From Cellulosimicrobium cellulans (GTDB lineage: Bacteria; Actinomycetota; Actinomycetes; Actinomycetales; Cellulomonadaceae): a stretch of DNA of 64,000 nt. Position 1 is the stretch's first letter. Each line of letters opens with the position of its first letter. Where the stretch lies: positions 992,001 through 1,056,000 of the forward strand of contig NZ_JAMXST010000001.1 of the NCBI RefSeq assembly GCF_024124905.1, given 5' to 3'. The position numbers were made by a program, and so were the translations under genes. Shown one piece after another: positions 34,714 to 43,737 of the stretch. The notes under the pieces were generated by a model, which was not told the origin of the DNA, searched no databases, and worked only from the letters and a program-made list of their open reading frames with translations.

Positions 34714-37700
34714 TCAGGAGCAGGACACGGCGTCGTACGCGGCCGTGACCTGCTGGGGCTCGCCGTCGGGCGTCGTCACGGTGACCGTGACGTCGCCCGC
34801 CTCGACGGCGGCGGCCCGGGTGGCGAACGACTGGTACGCGTTCGACCCGGGCGCGACGACGCCGAAGAGCTTCGAGCCGTACGGGGTCGCGAGCTCGACC
34901 GCGACGGGCTGCTCGCCGGTGTTGAGCGCGCGCACCGCGACGAACGCCTTGCCGCCGAGGCAGCGCGCCTGCGCCGTGACCTCGACCTGCGGCGCGGGGA
35001 CGGCCCCCGTCGCGTCGGTCGCGACCGCGAACACGTGGAACCGCGTGTTGCGCGGCAGGGTGAGGCTCGTGAGCACCTTGCCGTCGGGCACGGCGACGGG
35101 CGCCGTCGCGTAGAGCCCGCAGCCGAACGCGTCCGTCCCGGTCCCGTTGCCCCGTGCGCCCGGCTTGGCGACGAGGATGTTGCCCGGCTCGGGCGAGCCC
35201 GTGCACCAGTCGCTCAGGGCGACCTGGACGGTCTGGCTCGTCCCGTCCGCGAACCCGAGGACGAGGTCGCCGCGCTGGGTGCCGTGCGTCGCCGTCCCGA
35301 CGACCGAGAGCGTGCGCGCGGCACGCTGCGCCTCGGGCACCTCGAGCACCTGGCCGTCCGCCGCGACGTTGTCGGGCTCGCCCGCGGGCGGGGCGCCGAG
35401 CAGGTACGTCAGGTCGGTGCCCGGGACGGTCAGCTCGAGGCCCTGGACCACGCCGAGGTCCGCGAGCAGGTCGCGCAGGAGGTACGCGCCCGAGCCGTCG
35501 AGGTTCGCGTTGGCCGCGCCGGGGTCGCCGATGCCGACGTTGTCGAAGGCGTCGGCGATCCACGACTCCCCGGACACGACGACCGAGACCTCGCGGACCG
35601 CCTCGATCCCCGCGGCGTCGCGCACGACGAGCCGCACCGTGTGGGTCCCCGGCTCGGCGTCGGCGGGTGCGTCGATCGTCACCGTGCCCTCGACCGTGGC
35701 CGGCAGGCCGTCGGACTCGGCGGTCCAGTCCGCCAGGTCGGTCGTCGCGGTCACCGCGCCGTCGGACGTCACCTCGAGCGTGCCGCTCGTCGTCCCCGCG
35801 CCCTGCGCGACGACCTGGACCGCGACCTCCGTCCGCCCGCCCGGGGCGACGACCGGCTGCCGCGGCGTCGCGCCGACGAACAGGCGCTCGACCGTGCCGT
35901 CCGCGGGCACGACGGCGCCCGGCGAGACCGCGGGGTCGGTCGCCCACGCGGACGGCGCGGTGCCGACGGTCACGTCGAGCGTGCCCGCCGCGGTGAGCTC
36001 GTCGCCCGTGACCCAGGCGCGGTCCAGCGGCTCGCCGCCGAGCGACACGGACTGCGTGTAGTGCGCGTCGGGCGCGACGCCGTCGGCCGTGAGGTGCAGC
36101 GCGTCGCGACCGAAGACCTCCGGGTCGAGCGTGATCGTCACGTCGTCGAACAGCGGGGTCGTGAGGCCCCAGAGGTCGGTGCCCGGCACGATCGGGTACA
36201 CGCCGATCGACGACAGCACGTGCCACGCGGACATCGTGCCGAGGTCGTCGTTGCCCGTGACGCCGTCCGGGCCGTCGGTGAAGAGCGTCGCCGCGGCGCG
36301 CACGACGTCCGTCGTCTTCCACGGCTGGCCCGTCCACAGGTAGACGTACGGCGCGTGGAGGTTCGGCTCGTTGTTCGGGTTGTAGGTCTCCCAGCCGTAG
36401 TAGTCGTACGTGCCGTTGACCCACACCTCGCTCGCGACGCGCGCGGGGTCGGCGACGAGCTCGTCGTACGCGAAGAACGCGTCCAGGCGGTCGACTGCGG
36501 CGTCGGTGCCGCCCATGAGGTCGAACAGGCCGGGGACGTCCTGGGGCACGAGCCACTGGTACTGCACCGCCGTGCCCTCGTGGAACCCGTCGGAGTGCGC
36601 GGGGTCCGCATCACCCACGAAGAAGCCGTCGGCGTTGCGCGCCCGGAAGTTGCCCGTGCGCGGGTCGAACACGTTGCGGTATCCCTGGCCGCGGGCGGCG
36701 TAGCGGTCGGCGTCCTCGTCGTGGCCGAGGCCGCGGGCCATCGTCGAGAGCATGGCGTCGGCGAAGGCGTACTCCATGGTCGCCGAGGCGCCGTGCTGGA
36801 GGTCGTAGTCCCCCGGCTTGCCCGAGCGCGCCGGCTCGTGCGGGACGAACCCGTCGCGCAGGTACTCGACGTTCGCCGCGCGCCCGTTGAAGGGCGAGTC
36901 GGCGGGCGGGACGCCGTCGGCGTTCTCCCTCAGGACCGCGTACGCCTCCTCCTCGTGGCCCGCGAGCAGGCCCTGGCGCCAGGCGCTGACGAGGAACGGC
37001 GTCGCCGGGTCGCCGGTCATGATGTTCGTCTCGACCGTGCCGTACCCCCAGCGCGGGAGCCACCCGCCCTGCTGGCCCTGGCGCACGAGCGAGAGCGCCA
37101 TGTCGGCCGACTCGTCGGGCGCGAGCAGGTACAGGAGCTGCTGCTGGGTGCGGTACGTGTCCCAGAGCGAGTAGTTCTGGTAGTAGGTGAAGTCCGGTTC
37201 CGCGGCGTGGACCTCCTGGTCCCAGCCGCGGTAGCGCCCGTCGACGTCGGAGCCGACGTTCGGCGCGAGGAAGCTGCGGTAGAGCGAGGAGTAGAAGGTG
37301 CGCAGGTCGTCCGGGTCGCCCTGCGCGACCCGCACCAGGCCGAGGCGCTCCTCCCAGGCCGAGCGCGCGGCGTCGTGCACGGCGTCGAAGGTGCCGGTCT
37401 CTGCGGCGAGGTTCGCCGCGGCGCCGTCGGCGCCCACGTAGCTCATCGCGGTGACGGCCTCGACGTCGAGGTCGCCGCCGGTCGTGTCGAACGTGACGTA
37501 CGCGCCGCGACGGCCCTCGCCGCCGGACGCGGCGTCCGAGCCCGCGGTGACGGTCGAGCCGTCCCACGTGCCGTGCGCGACGAAGGGGCGGTCGAAGGTC
37601 GTGCGGGTCCAGATCGTCTGCGGCTCGGTGTCCTGGCAGAAGCCGCGGACGGTGATGCGTGTCTCGACCGTGCGGTCGTCGACGACGCGCACGTCGGACT

Positions 37701-38394
37701 CCGTGACCCGGTTGAGCGCCTGGCCCGCGTTGAGCAGGACGTTGGCCTGCGCCGTCGCGGGGAAGGTGTACCGCTGGACGCCCGTGCGCGCGGTCGCGGT
37801 GAGCTCGGCCTCGATCGTGCCGGCTGCCGCCTGGAGACCCACGCGGTAGTACCCGGGCGAGGCCTCCTCGTCGTCGTGCGAGAAGCCGAGCGCGTACTGG
37901 CCGTAGTCGGTCGAGGTGATGGCGCCCGTCGTCGGCAGGGTCGGGAGGGGACCGCCGAGGCCGCAGCCGACGCCGGAGAGGTGCACGAGCGAGAACCCGC
38001 GGACCGACATGCGGTCGTAGTCGTACCCGACGTTGTGCCCGTTGTCCGGGGAGAGCTGCACCATGCCGAAGGGGACGGCGGCGCCCGGGTAGGTGTTGCC
38101 GTCGTCCTTGGTCCCGATGAACGGGTTGACGTAGTCGACCAGCGGGCCCTCGACGGCGGCAGCGGCGGCGTCGGACCTCGTCGCTGCCTCCGTCCCGGTG
38201 GTGGTCGTGGGCGATGCAAGCCCCGGCGACGCGGACGCGGCCAGCGGGAGCGCGAGGCTCGCCGCAGTAGTCAGGGCGACGACCGCGCCCGCGCGACGCC
38301 GACGCGCGCCGCGACGCCGCGGGCGAGAGCGTGACGGTCCGGTACGTCCCGGGAATGGTTCGCGATCGGTGTCGACAGCGCTGTCTGCCCGCAT
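34714..38394 (-). CDS. Secreted GH92-family alpha-mannosidase, multidomain
   Basis: The protein has 1226 residues. A signal peptide ends near ASASPGLA (~60). The GH92 N-terminal sandwich begins VDYVNPFIGTKDDGNTYPGAAVPFGMVQLSPD, and the (alpha/alpha)6 domain includes NYSLWDTYRTQQQLL, WVNGTYDYYGWETYNPNNEPNLHAPYVY and GNDDLGTMSAWHVLSSIGVYP, whose Asp pair corresponds to the calcium-assisted catalytic bases of the family. A NEW3-like Ig domain (~840-960), a DAFDNVGIGDPGAANANLDG sugar-binding-like domain (~960-1080) and the Cys-bounded C-terminal module (~1140-1226) follow. It should trim exo-mannose from yeast or glycoprotein mannans. ATG at 38394 has GGGGAG 7 bases upstream. Two LacI-type palindromes flank the start. 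Confidence 0.9.
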   Translation of the reverse strand: MRADSAVDTDREPFPGRTGPSRSRPRRRGARRRRAGAVVALTTAASLALPLAASASPGLASPTTTTGTEAATRSDAAAAAVEGPLVDYVNPFIGTKDDGNTYPGAAVPFGMVQLSPDNGHNVGYDYDRMSVRGFSLVHLSGVGCGLGGPLPTLPTTGAITSTDYGQYALGFSHDDEEASPGYYRVGLQAAAGTIEAELTATARTGVQRYTFPATAQANVLLNAGQALNRVTESDVRVVDDRTVETRITVRGFCQDTEPQTIWTRTTFDRPFVAHGTWDGSTVTAGSDAASGGEGRRGAYVTFDTTGGDLDVEAVTAMSYVGADGAAANLAAETGTFDAVHDAARSAWEERLGLVRVAQGDPDDLRTFYSSLYRSFLAPNVGSDVDGRYRGWDQEVHAAEPDFTYYQNYSLWDTYRTQQQLLYLLAPDESADMALSLVRQGQQGGWLPRWGYGTVETNIMTGDPATPFLVSAWRQGLLAGHEEEAYAVLRENADGVPPADSPFNGRAANVEYLRDGFVPHEPARSGKPGDYDLQHGASATMEYAFADAMLSTMARGLGHDEDADRYAARGQGYRNVFDPRTGNFRARNADGFFVGDADPAHSDGFHEGTAVQYQWLVPQDVPGLFDLMGGTDAAVDRLDAFFAYDELVADPARVASEVWVNGTYDYYGWETYNPNNEPNLHAPYVYLWTGQPWKTTDVVRAAATLFTDGPDGVTGNDDLGTMSAWHVLSSIGVYPIVPGTDLWGLTTPLFDDVTITLDPEVFGRDALHLTADGVAPDAHYTQSVSLGGEPLDRAWVTGDELTAAGTLDVTVGTAPSAWATDPAVSPGAVVPADGTVERLFVGATPRQPVVAPGGRTEVAVQVVAQGAGTTSGTLEVTSDGAVTATTDLADWTAESDGLPATVEGTVTIDAPADAEPGTHTVRLVVRDAAGIEAVREVSVVVSGESWIADAFDNVGIGDPGAANANLDGSGAYLLRDLLADLGVVQGLELTVPGTDLTYLLGAPPAGEPDNVAADGQVLEVPEAQRAARTLSVVGTATHGTQRGDLVLGFADGTSQTVQVALSDWCTGSPEPGNILVAKPGARGNGTGTDAFGCGLYATAPVAVPDGKVLTSLTLPRNTRFHVFAVATDATGAVPAPQVEVTAQARCLGGKAFVAVRALNTGEQPVAVELATPYGSKLFGVVAPGSNAYQSFATRAAAVEAGDVTVTVTTPDGEPQQVTAAYDAVSCS
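38373..38386. promoter_or_regulatory. LacI-type operator inside the GH92 5' coding region
   Basis: GACAGCGCTGTC (38374-38385) is a perfect 12-bp palindrome with the central AGCGCT typical of actinobacterial LacI-family operators. It covers codons just after the GH92 start. Its centre is 128 bp from the matching site at 38501-38514. Confidence 0.55.
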
Positions 38395-38500
38395 GCGGTG
38401 CTCCCCTTGGTCCCACGGCGGCGTGGGGTCGGTGGTCGTCGATGACTCGGAGGCCGGGACCGGCCTCGACGCCGGTCCCGCGCCATACCCTCGCACACGC

Positions 38501-38514
38501 TGACAGCGCTATCA
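38501..38514. promoter_or_regulatory. LacI-type operator upstream of the GH92 gene
   Basis: TGACAGCGCTATCA differs by one base pair from the perfect palindrome TGACAGCGCTGTCA and shares GACAGCGCT with the site inside the coding region. It lies ~107 bp before the GH92 start, where it would overlap or adjoin the promoter. Sugar-responsive repression by a LacI-family protein encoded elsewhere is inferred. Confidence 0.6.
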
Positions 38515-38541
38515 ACCCCCGTGGGTCGATCCACCCGTTCT

Positions 38542-38601
38542 GCCGAACCCGGGGTCGTTCCCCAGTTCGACGGCGAACCGGGGAACGACCCCGGGTTCGG
38601 C
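38542..38601. repeat. 60-bp near-perfect hairpin between divergent genes
   Basis: The 22-base arm 38542-38563 (GCCGAACCCGGGGTCGTTCC plus CC) is exactly complementary to 38580-38601. Inside, GTTCG (38565-38569) pairs with CGAAC (38574-38578) around a 4-base loop, leaving one mismatched pair. It lies between the divergent GH92 and helicase genes, so it is not a simple 3' terminator. The CCCCGGGTTCGGC unit recurs at 13038-13082. Confidence 0.75.
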
Positions 38602-38684
38602 ACCGCCCGGTCCGCGTCGGCCCCGGGACCGGCGCGACCGGGCTGCCGACGACCCCGGCGCTCCGCACCTGACAGACTCGTCCC

Positions 38685-41429
38685 GTGACCACCACGACCG
38701 GCCGCACCCCGGCTCTCCTCGCGCACGTGCCCGCACCGACGGGCAAGGCCCCCGACCCGGACGCGCTCTACGAGGGGTTCACCACGTGGGCGACCGAGCA
38801 GGGCCTCGAGCTGTACCCGCACCAGAGCGAGGCGCTCATCGAGCTGGTCACCGGCTCGCACGTCATCCTCTCGACGCCCACCGGCTCGGGGAAGTCGCTC
38901 GTCGCGATGGGCGCGCAGTTCGCGGCGCTCGCCGCGCACCGCTCGGGCCGCGGCGGCCGGACGTACTACACCGCGCCGCTCAAGGCGCTCGTCAGCGAGA
39001 AGTTCTTCGCGCTCGTCGCGGCGTTCGGGTCCAAGAACGTCGGCATGACGACGGGCGACTCCGCCGTGAACCCCGACGCCCCGATCATCTGCTGCACGGC
39101 GGAGATCCTCGCGAACATCGCGCTGCGCCGCGGCGGCGGTGACGGTGTCGCCGCCGGACCTGTCGACGAGGACGCGATCTCCCAGGTCGTCATGGACGAG
39201 TTCCACTTCTACGCCGACCCGCAGCGCGGCTGGGCGTGGCAGGTGCCGCTGCTCGAGCTGCCGAACACCCAGTTCCTGCTCATGTCCGCGACGCTCGGCG
39301 ACACGACCCGGTTCGTCGAGGAGCTCGAGGAGCGCACCGACCGGCCCGTCGCCGAGGTGACCACGGCCCAGCGGCCGGTCCCCCTGCACTTCAGCTACGT
39401 CGTCGAGCCGCTGACCGAGGTCATCGAGGAGCTCGTCAGCACGCGCCGCGCGCCCGTGTACGTCGTGCACTTCACGCAGAAGGACGCGGTCGAGCGCGCG
39501 CAGTCGCTGCTGTCCATGAACGTCGCGACGAAGTCCGAGAAGGAGGCGATCGCGGCCGAGCTCGGCGACTTCCGCTTCGGCACCGGGTTCGGCAAGACGC
39601 TGAGCAAGTTCCTGCGCCACGGCGTCGGCGTGCACCACGCGGGCATGCTCCCCAAGTACCGGCGCGTCGTCGAGCGCCTCACGCAGGCGGGCCTGCTCAA
39701 GGTCGTGTGCGGCACGGACACGCTCGGCGTCGGCATCAACGTGCCGATCCGCACCGTGCTGCTCACGAGCCTCGTGAAGTTCGACGGCGAGCGCATGCGC
39801 CACCTCACGGCGCGCGAGTTCCACCAGATCGCGGGGCGCGCGGGCCGCGCCGGCTACGACACCGTGGGCGAGGTCCTCGTCATGGCGCCCGACCACGTCA
39901 TCGAGAACCGCAAGATGCTCGCCAAGGCCGGCGACGACCCCAAGAAGCTCAAGAAGATCGTCCGCAAGAAGGCGCCGCAGGGCTCGGTCAACTGGACCGA
40001 CGCGACGTTCGAGCGCCTGCGCGACGCGGAGCCCGAGCCGCTGACGAGCCACTTCACCGTCACGCACGCCATGGTGCTCAACGTCCTCGCGCGCACCGCC
40101 CAGCACGGCCGCGGCGGGCACGTCGACGCGTCCGACCCGCGCCGCGACCCGGTCGAGGCCATGCGGCACCTGCTCCTCGCGAACCACGACACCGACACCC
40201 AGCGCCGCGAGCACGTGCGCCAGACGTTCCGCATCTACCGCTCGCTGCGGGTCGCGGGGATCGTCGAGCGCGTGCGCGTGCCCGACCCGTCGCGCCCCGC
40301 GGGCTACCGCCCGAGCGTGCGCCTCGTCGGCGACCTGCCGCGCGAGTTCGCGCTCAACCAGCCGCTCTCGCCGTTCGCGCTCGCGGCCCTGGACCTGCTC
40401 GACGTCGAGGGCGCGACCCACGCGCTCGACGTCGTCTCCGTCATCGAGGCGACGCTCGACGACCCGCGCCAGGTGCTCTACGCCCAGCAGAACGCCGCCA
40501 AGGGCGAGGCCGTCGCCGCGATGAAGGCCGAGGGGTACGAGTACGAGGAGCGCATGGCGCTGCTCGAGGAGATCACGTGGCCCCAGCCCCTCGAGGAGCT
40601 GCTGGCGCCCGCGTTCGCCATGTACAAGCGGTCCAACCCGTGGGTCGCGGACGCCGAGCTCTCCCCCAAGTCCGTGGTCCGCGACATGGTCGAGCGCGCC
40701 ATGACGTTCGCCGAGTTCGTGTCCGTCTACGGGCTCGAGCGCACCGAGGGCGTCGTGCTGCGCTACCTCGCGGACGCCTACCGCGCCCTGCGCCAGGTGG
40801 TCCCCGAGGAGCACCGCACCGAGGAGGTCCAGGAGATCGTCGAGTGGCTCGGCGAGCTCGTCCGCGGCGTCGACTCGTCGCTCCTCGACGAGTGGGAGCG
40901 CCTCGCCCACCCGGTCGACGACGACGCGGACACCGAGGTGGGCGACGGCCCGCTCTCGGGCGCGGGGGCCGAGGCGCCGACCCGGCCGGTCACGGGCAAC
41001 CCGCGCTCGTTCCGGCGCCTCGTGCGCAACGCGCTGTTCCGCCGCGTCGAGCTCGCGTCCCGCGAGGACTACCGCGCGCTCGGCGCGCTCGACGGCGGCG
41101 CGGGCTGGGACGCGGACGCGTGGGGCGACGCGCTCGACCCGCTCTTCGAGGACCAGGGCGACGACGCGATCGGCATCGGGCCCGGGGCCCGCTCCGCGGC
41201 GCTGTTCCGCGTCGTCGAGGCGGGCGCCGAGCTGCCGGCCGGCCACGAGGGCCCGACGGCGGAGCACGCCCCGGGCGGCGTCGTCCCCGCGGGCACGTGG
41301 CTCGTGCGGCAGGTGCTCGACGACCCGGCGGGCGACCACGACTGGGCGATCACGGCGAGCGTCGACCTCGCGGCGAGCGACGAGGCGGGCGAGCCGGTCG
41401 TGACCGTGCTGGCCGTCGGGCCCCTGTAG
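38685..41429 (+). CDS. Ski2-like DEAD/DEAH-box helicase with DUF3516 C-terminus
   Basis: The protein has 914 residues. RecA domain 1 carries LYPHQSEALIELVTG, Walker A STPTGSGKS (~68-76), motif Ia TAPLKALVSEKFF, motif II MDEFHFY (a DEVH-type box) and motif III MSATLGD. Domain 2 has VCGTDTLGVGINVPI and the motif VI FHQIAGRAGRAGYDT (~380). The C-terminal half (~500-900) matches DUF3516, the actinobacterial extension of this Ski2-like group. It is likely an RNA helicase with a role in RNA turnover or stress, but no member's substrate can be stated from sequence. The start is GTG. It is transcribed alone. Confidence 0.85.
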   Translation: MTTTTGRTPALLAHVPAPTGKAPDPDALYEGFTTWATEQGLELYPHQSEALIELVTGSHVILSTPTGSGKSLVAMGAQFAALAAHRSGRGGRTYYTAPLKALVSEKFFALVAAFGSKNVGMTTGDSAVNPDAPIICCTAEILANIALRRGGGDGVAAGPVDEDAISQVVMDEFHFYADPQRGWAWQVPLLELPNTQFLLMSATLGDTTRFVEELEERTDRPVAEVTTAQRPVPLHFSYVVEPLTEVIEELVSTRRAPVYVVHFTQKDAVERAQSLLSMNVATKSEKEAIAAELGDFRFGTGFGKTLSKFLRHGVGVHHAGMLPKYRRVVERLTQAGLLKVVCGTDTLGVGINVPIRTVLLTSLVKFDGERMRHLTAREFHQIAGRAGRAGYDTVGEVLVMAPDHVIENRKMLAKAGDDPKKLKKIVRKKAPQGSVNWTDATFERLRDAEPEPLTSHFTVTHAMVLNVLARTAQHGRGGHVDASDPRRDPVEAMRHLLLANHDTDTQRREHVRQTFRIYRSLRVAGIVERVRVPDPSRPAGYRPSVRLVGDLPREFALNQPLSPFALAALDLLDVEGATHALDVVSVIEATLDDPRQVLYAQQNAAKGEAVAAMKAEGYEYEERMALLEEITWPQPLEELLAPAFAMYKRSNPWVADAELSPKSVVRDMVERAMTFAEFVSVYGLERTEGVVLRYLADAYRALRQVVPEEHRTEEVQEIVEWLGELVRGVDSSLLDEWERLAHPVDDDADTEVGDGPLSGAGAEAPTRPVTGNPRSFRRLVRNALFRRVELASREDYRALGALDGGAGWDADAWGDALDPLFEDQGDDAIGIGPGARSAALFRVVEAGAELPAGHEGPTAEHAPGGVVPAGTWLVRQVLDDPAGDHDWAITASVDLAASDEAGEPVVTVLAVGPL

Positions 41430-41552
41430 ACCGGTGCCGCGACGAGCGCCGCGGCCGGGCGGCACGGGGTCGGGTACCACCACCAGCCGGGCGTCGCGGG
41501 CCGGGTGCACCGGCCGCGCGCCGCGGGTCGGGGCGCCGCCGGGCCCGGCCGC

Positions 41553-41978
41553 TCAGTCGACGGGGAGCAGCCCGCGCTCGGCGAAGACCTGCTTGGCCAC
41601 GGCCGTCGCGTTGAGCGCCCGCGGGAACCCGCAGTAGACGGCGGCCTGCAGGAGCGCCTCGACGATCTCCTGCGGCGTCAGCCCGACGTCGAGCGCGGTG
41701 CGGACGTGGATCTCGAGCTGCGGCTCGCACCCGCCGAGGGCGCTGAGCATCCCGAGGGTGACGAGCTGCCGGTCGCGCGGCTCCAGGTGCGGCCGCGCGT
41801 AGATCTCGCCGTACGCCCAGGCCGAGATCTGGTGCTCGAGCTCGGGCGAGACGCCCGCGAGCGCCTCGGCGATCGCGGCGGGCGCCGTCTCGTTGACGGC
41901 GCCGAACACCGCCTGCCCGTGCTCGTAGCGCTCCGCGCGCGTGGTCGGTCGGTCGGTCGTGGAGTTCCCCTGCGTCAC
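41553..41978 (-). CDS. Carboxymuconolactone decarboxylase-family protein
   Basis: The protein has 141 residues and one CMD domain: ISAWAYGEIYARPHLEPRDRQLVTLGMLSALGGCEPQLEIHVRTALDVGLTPQEIVEALLQAAVYCGFPRALNA. The conserved Glu and His (EIHVRTALDVGLT) and Cys (VYCGFPRA) of the gamma-CMD group are present. Such proteins include true decarboxylases and AhpD-like thiol reductases; no protocatechuate genes are nearby, so the substrate is open. I use the GTG that begins VTQGNSTTDRPTT; its ribosome site is weak. Confidence 0.8.
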   Translation of the reverse strand: MTQGNSTTDRPTTRAERYEHGQAVFGAVNETAPAAIAEALAGVSPELEHQISAWAYGEIYARPHLEPRDRQLVTLGMLSALGGCEPQLEIHVRTALDVGLTPQEIVEALLQAAVYCGFPRALNATAVAKQVFAERGLLPVD

Positions 41979-42043
41979 GCCGAGCAGCGTAGGGGACGGG
42001 ACGTGACCTGCGCCGACGGTCTCACCCCCGGCGAGCGGTGCGG

Positions 42044-42946
42044 TCAGACGGCCTCGCGCCGCCGGTCGAACCGCTCCGGCAGGTGGACGAAGCCCGCGGC
42101 GACGTACGTGGCGACGCCCCCGACGTTGGACGCCGGCGTCGCGACGAGCGCGCTCGACGCGCCCAGCGCGCGGAGCGCCGCCAGGCCGGCGAGGGTGACT
42201 GCCCGGCCCAGGCCCCGACGACGGTGGTCGGCGTGCACCCCCATCGGCTCGATCAGCCCGGGACGTCCCGGGCCGGCGGACCACACCGCGATCACCGCTG
42301 CCGCGGGCTCGTGACCGGCGCGGGCCGGGTCGTCGGGGACCGGCGCGCCGTCGTGCACGAGGAGACACCGCGCGTCGCCGTACGGGAGCCCGGTCGCCAG
42401 GGCGTGCCAGCGCTCCGGCGCGGCCCGCGTCCCGCCGAACGACGAGCGCAGCGCCTCGGCCCACGCGGCGGCCTCCGACGGCCCGACCTCGCGCGCCCGG
42501 ACCCCCGAGTCCTCCACCGGCGCGGCCAGGTCGCGGCGCAGGAGCGCCCACCGCTCGTCGACGCGCCAGCCCGCCGCGGCCAGGTGCTCGTCCACGAGGG
42601 CACCCACCGGTGCCTCGACCGACGCTCCGCCCGGCCCCAGCACGCCCCGCTCGGGTCGCCCGGCGTCCTCGGCGAGGCGGCGCGCGAGCTCGTCGTCGCG
42701 CTGCAGGTCCGGCGCGATCCCCAGGCGGAGCAGGTCGGGGCCGTCGAGCAGCCCGACGGCGACCACTCGTCCGTCGCGGCGCCACGTCCGCAGCGCGGCG
42801 GCGGTCGCCGGAGCGCCGAACCGCCAGTACCAGCCCACGTCGCCGGGATGGAGCTGCAGCGGCGCAGCGTCGTCCTGCCACGAGCGGAGCACGTCGACGA
42901 CCTCGCCCAGCTCGTCGACCCCGAGGGTGCGCGTCTCGATCGTCAC
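42044..42946 (-). CDS. GNAT-family N-acetyltransferase
   Basis: The protein has ~300 residues. The C-terminal third is a GNAT fold with acetyl-CoA motif A in IEPMGVHADHRRRGLGRAVTLAGLAALRALGA (Q/RxxGxG/A) and motif B VATPASNVGGVATYVAAGFV. The N-terminal half (LQLHPGDVGWYWRFGAP, DDELARRLAEDAGR) looks like a degenerate second GNAT domain. The start GTG ACG ATC is tentative, and another GTG lies 15 bases upstream. It is adjacent to, but not clearly cotranscribed with, the next GNAT gene. The substrate is unknown. Confidence 0.75.
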   Translation of the reverse strand: MTIETRTLGVDELGEVVDVLRSWQDDAAPLQLHPGDVGWYWRFGAPATAAALRTWRRDGRVVAVGLLDGPDLLRLGIAPDLQRDDELARRLAEDAGRPERGVLGPGGASVEAPVGALVDEHLAAAGWRVDERWALLRRDLAAPVEDSGVRAREVGPSEAAAWAEALRSSFGGTRAAPERWHALATGLPYGDARCLLVHDGAPVPDDPARAGHEPAAAVIAVWSAGPGRPGLIEPMGVHADHRRRGLGRAVTLAGLAALRALGASSALVATPASNVGGVATYVAAGFVHLPERFDRRREAV

Positions 42947-43007
42947 AGGTCGATCAGACACCACGACGCGGGCGCCGGTCGCACCCTTTTCGCCGGGCCG
43001 CGCCGCC

Positions 43008-43664
43008 TCAGCCGTCCGCGGGACGCAGGTCGAGGCGCATGACCCGGCGTCGCGTCGTCGGGCGCGCCACCTCCACCAGGCCCGCCGCACGGAACGCCTG
43101 GACGCTGCCGACCGAGTTCTCTCCCCAGGTGATCGGTGCGCCGGCCGGGTCGAGGATCGGGTACCCCTCGACCGCCGTCGCGCCGTGCTCGCGCGCGTAC
43201 CCGACGGCGGCCCGCGCGAGGTCGTACGTCAGCCCCAGCCCGCGGAAGCCCGCGCGCACCACGAAGCACGCGACGGCCCACACGCCCGCGTCGTCCTTGT
43301 CCTGCGCGTCGCCCGCCGCACGCCCCGTCCACGGGACCGGGCTCCCCCGCAGGCGCCGGTAGGTCGGGCGCGGTCCGACCGCGACCCAGCCCGCGGGCTC
43401 GCCGTCGAGGAACGCGACGAGGCCGCTCGTGGTCGGCGCTCCCGGGTCGTCGCAGCTCGTCTGCTCGTGCAGGAGCCGGGCCCGCTCCTCGGGCGGCGTC
43501 CGGTACCAGACGCGGTCGCCGAGCACCTGGCGCTGGCACCAGCACGTCGCGGGATAGCCGCGCTCGCCGAACACGGTCGCGAGCTCGTCCCACGTCACCG
43601 TGCTGGCCGGGCGCACGACGACGGCCCCGGTCGCCCCGGGGAGCGTCGTGCCGCGCGTCGCCAC
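43008..43664 (-). CDS. GNAT-family N-acetyltransferase
   Basis: The protein has 218 residues with a single GNAT domain. An N-terminal GYPATCWCQRQVLGDRVWYRTPPEERARLL block is followed by AFLDGEPAGWVAVGPRPTYRRL and the CoA-binding VACFVVRAGFRGLGLTYDLARAAVGYAREHGATAVEGYPI. The WCQ motif and layout match a common actinobacterial GNAT subgroup of unknown substrate. The start is GTG. It is 61 bases upstream of the preceding GNAT gene on the same strand. Confidence 0.8.
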   Translation of the reverse strand: MATRGTTLPGATGAVVVRPASTVTWDELATVFGERGYPATCWCQRQVLGDRVWYRTPPEERARLLHEQTSCDDPGAPTTSGLVAFLDGEPAGWVAVGPRPTYRRLRGSPVPWTGRAAGDAQDKDDAGVWAVACFVVRAGFRGLGLTYDLARAAVGYAREHGATAVEGYPILDPAGAPITWGENSVGSVQAFRAAGLVEVARPTTRRRVMRLDLRPADG

Positions 43665-43737
43665 GTCCCGACGCTACGCCGACGCCGCGCTCCCCGCTCC
43701 CGGTCGCGGCGCGCGCGCAGGCCCCTACGGTGAACCC

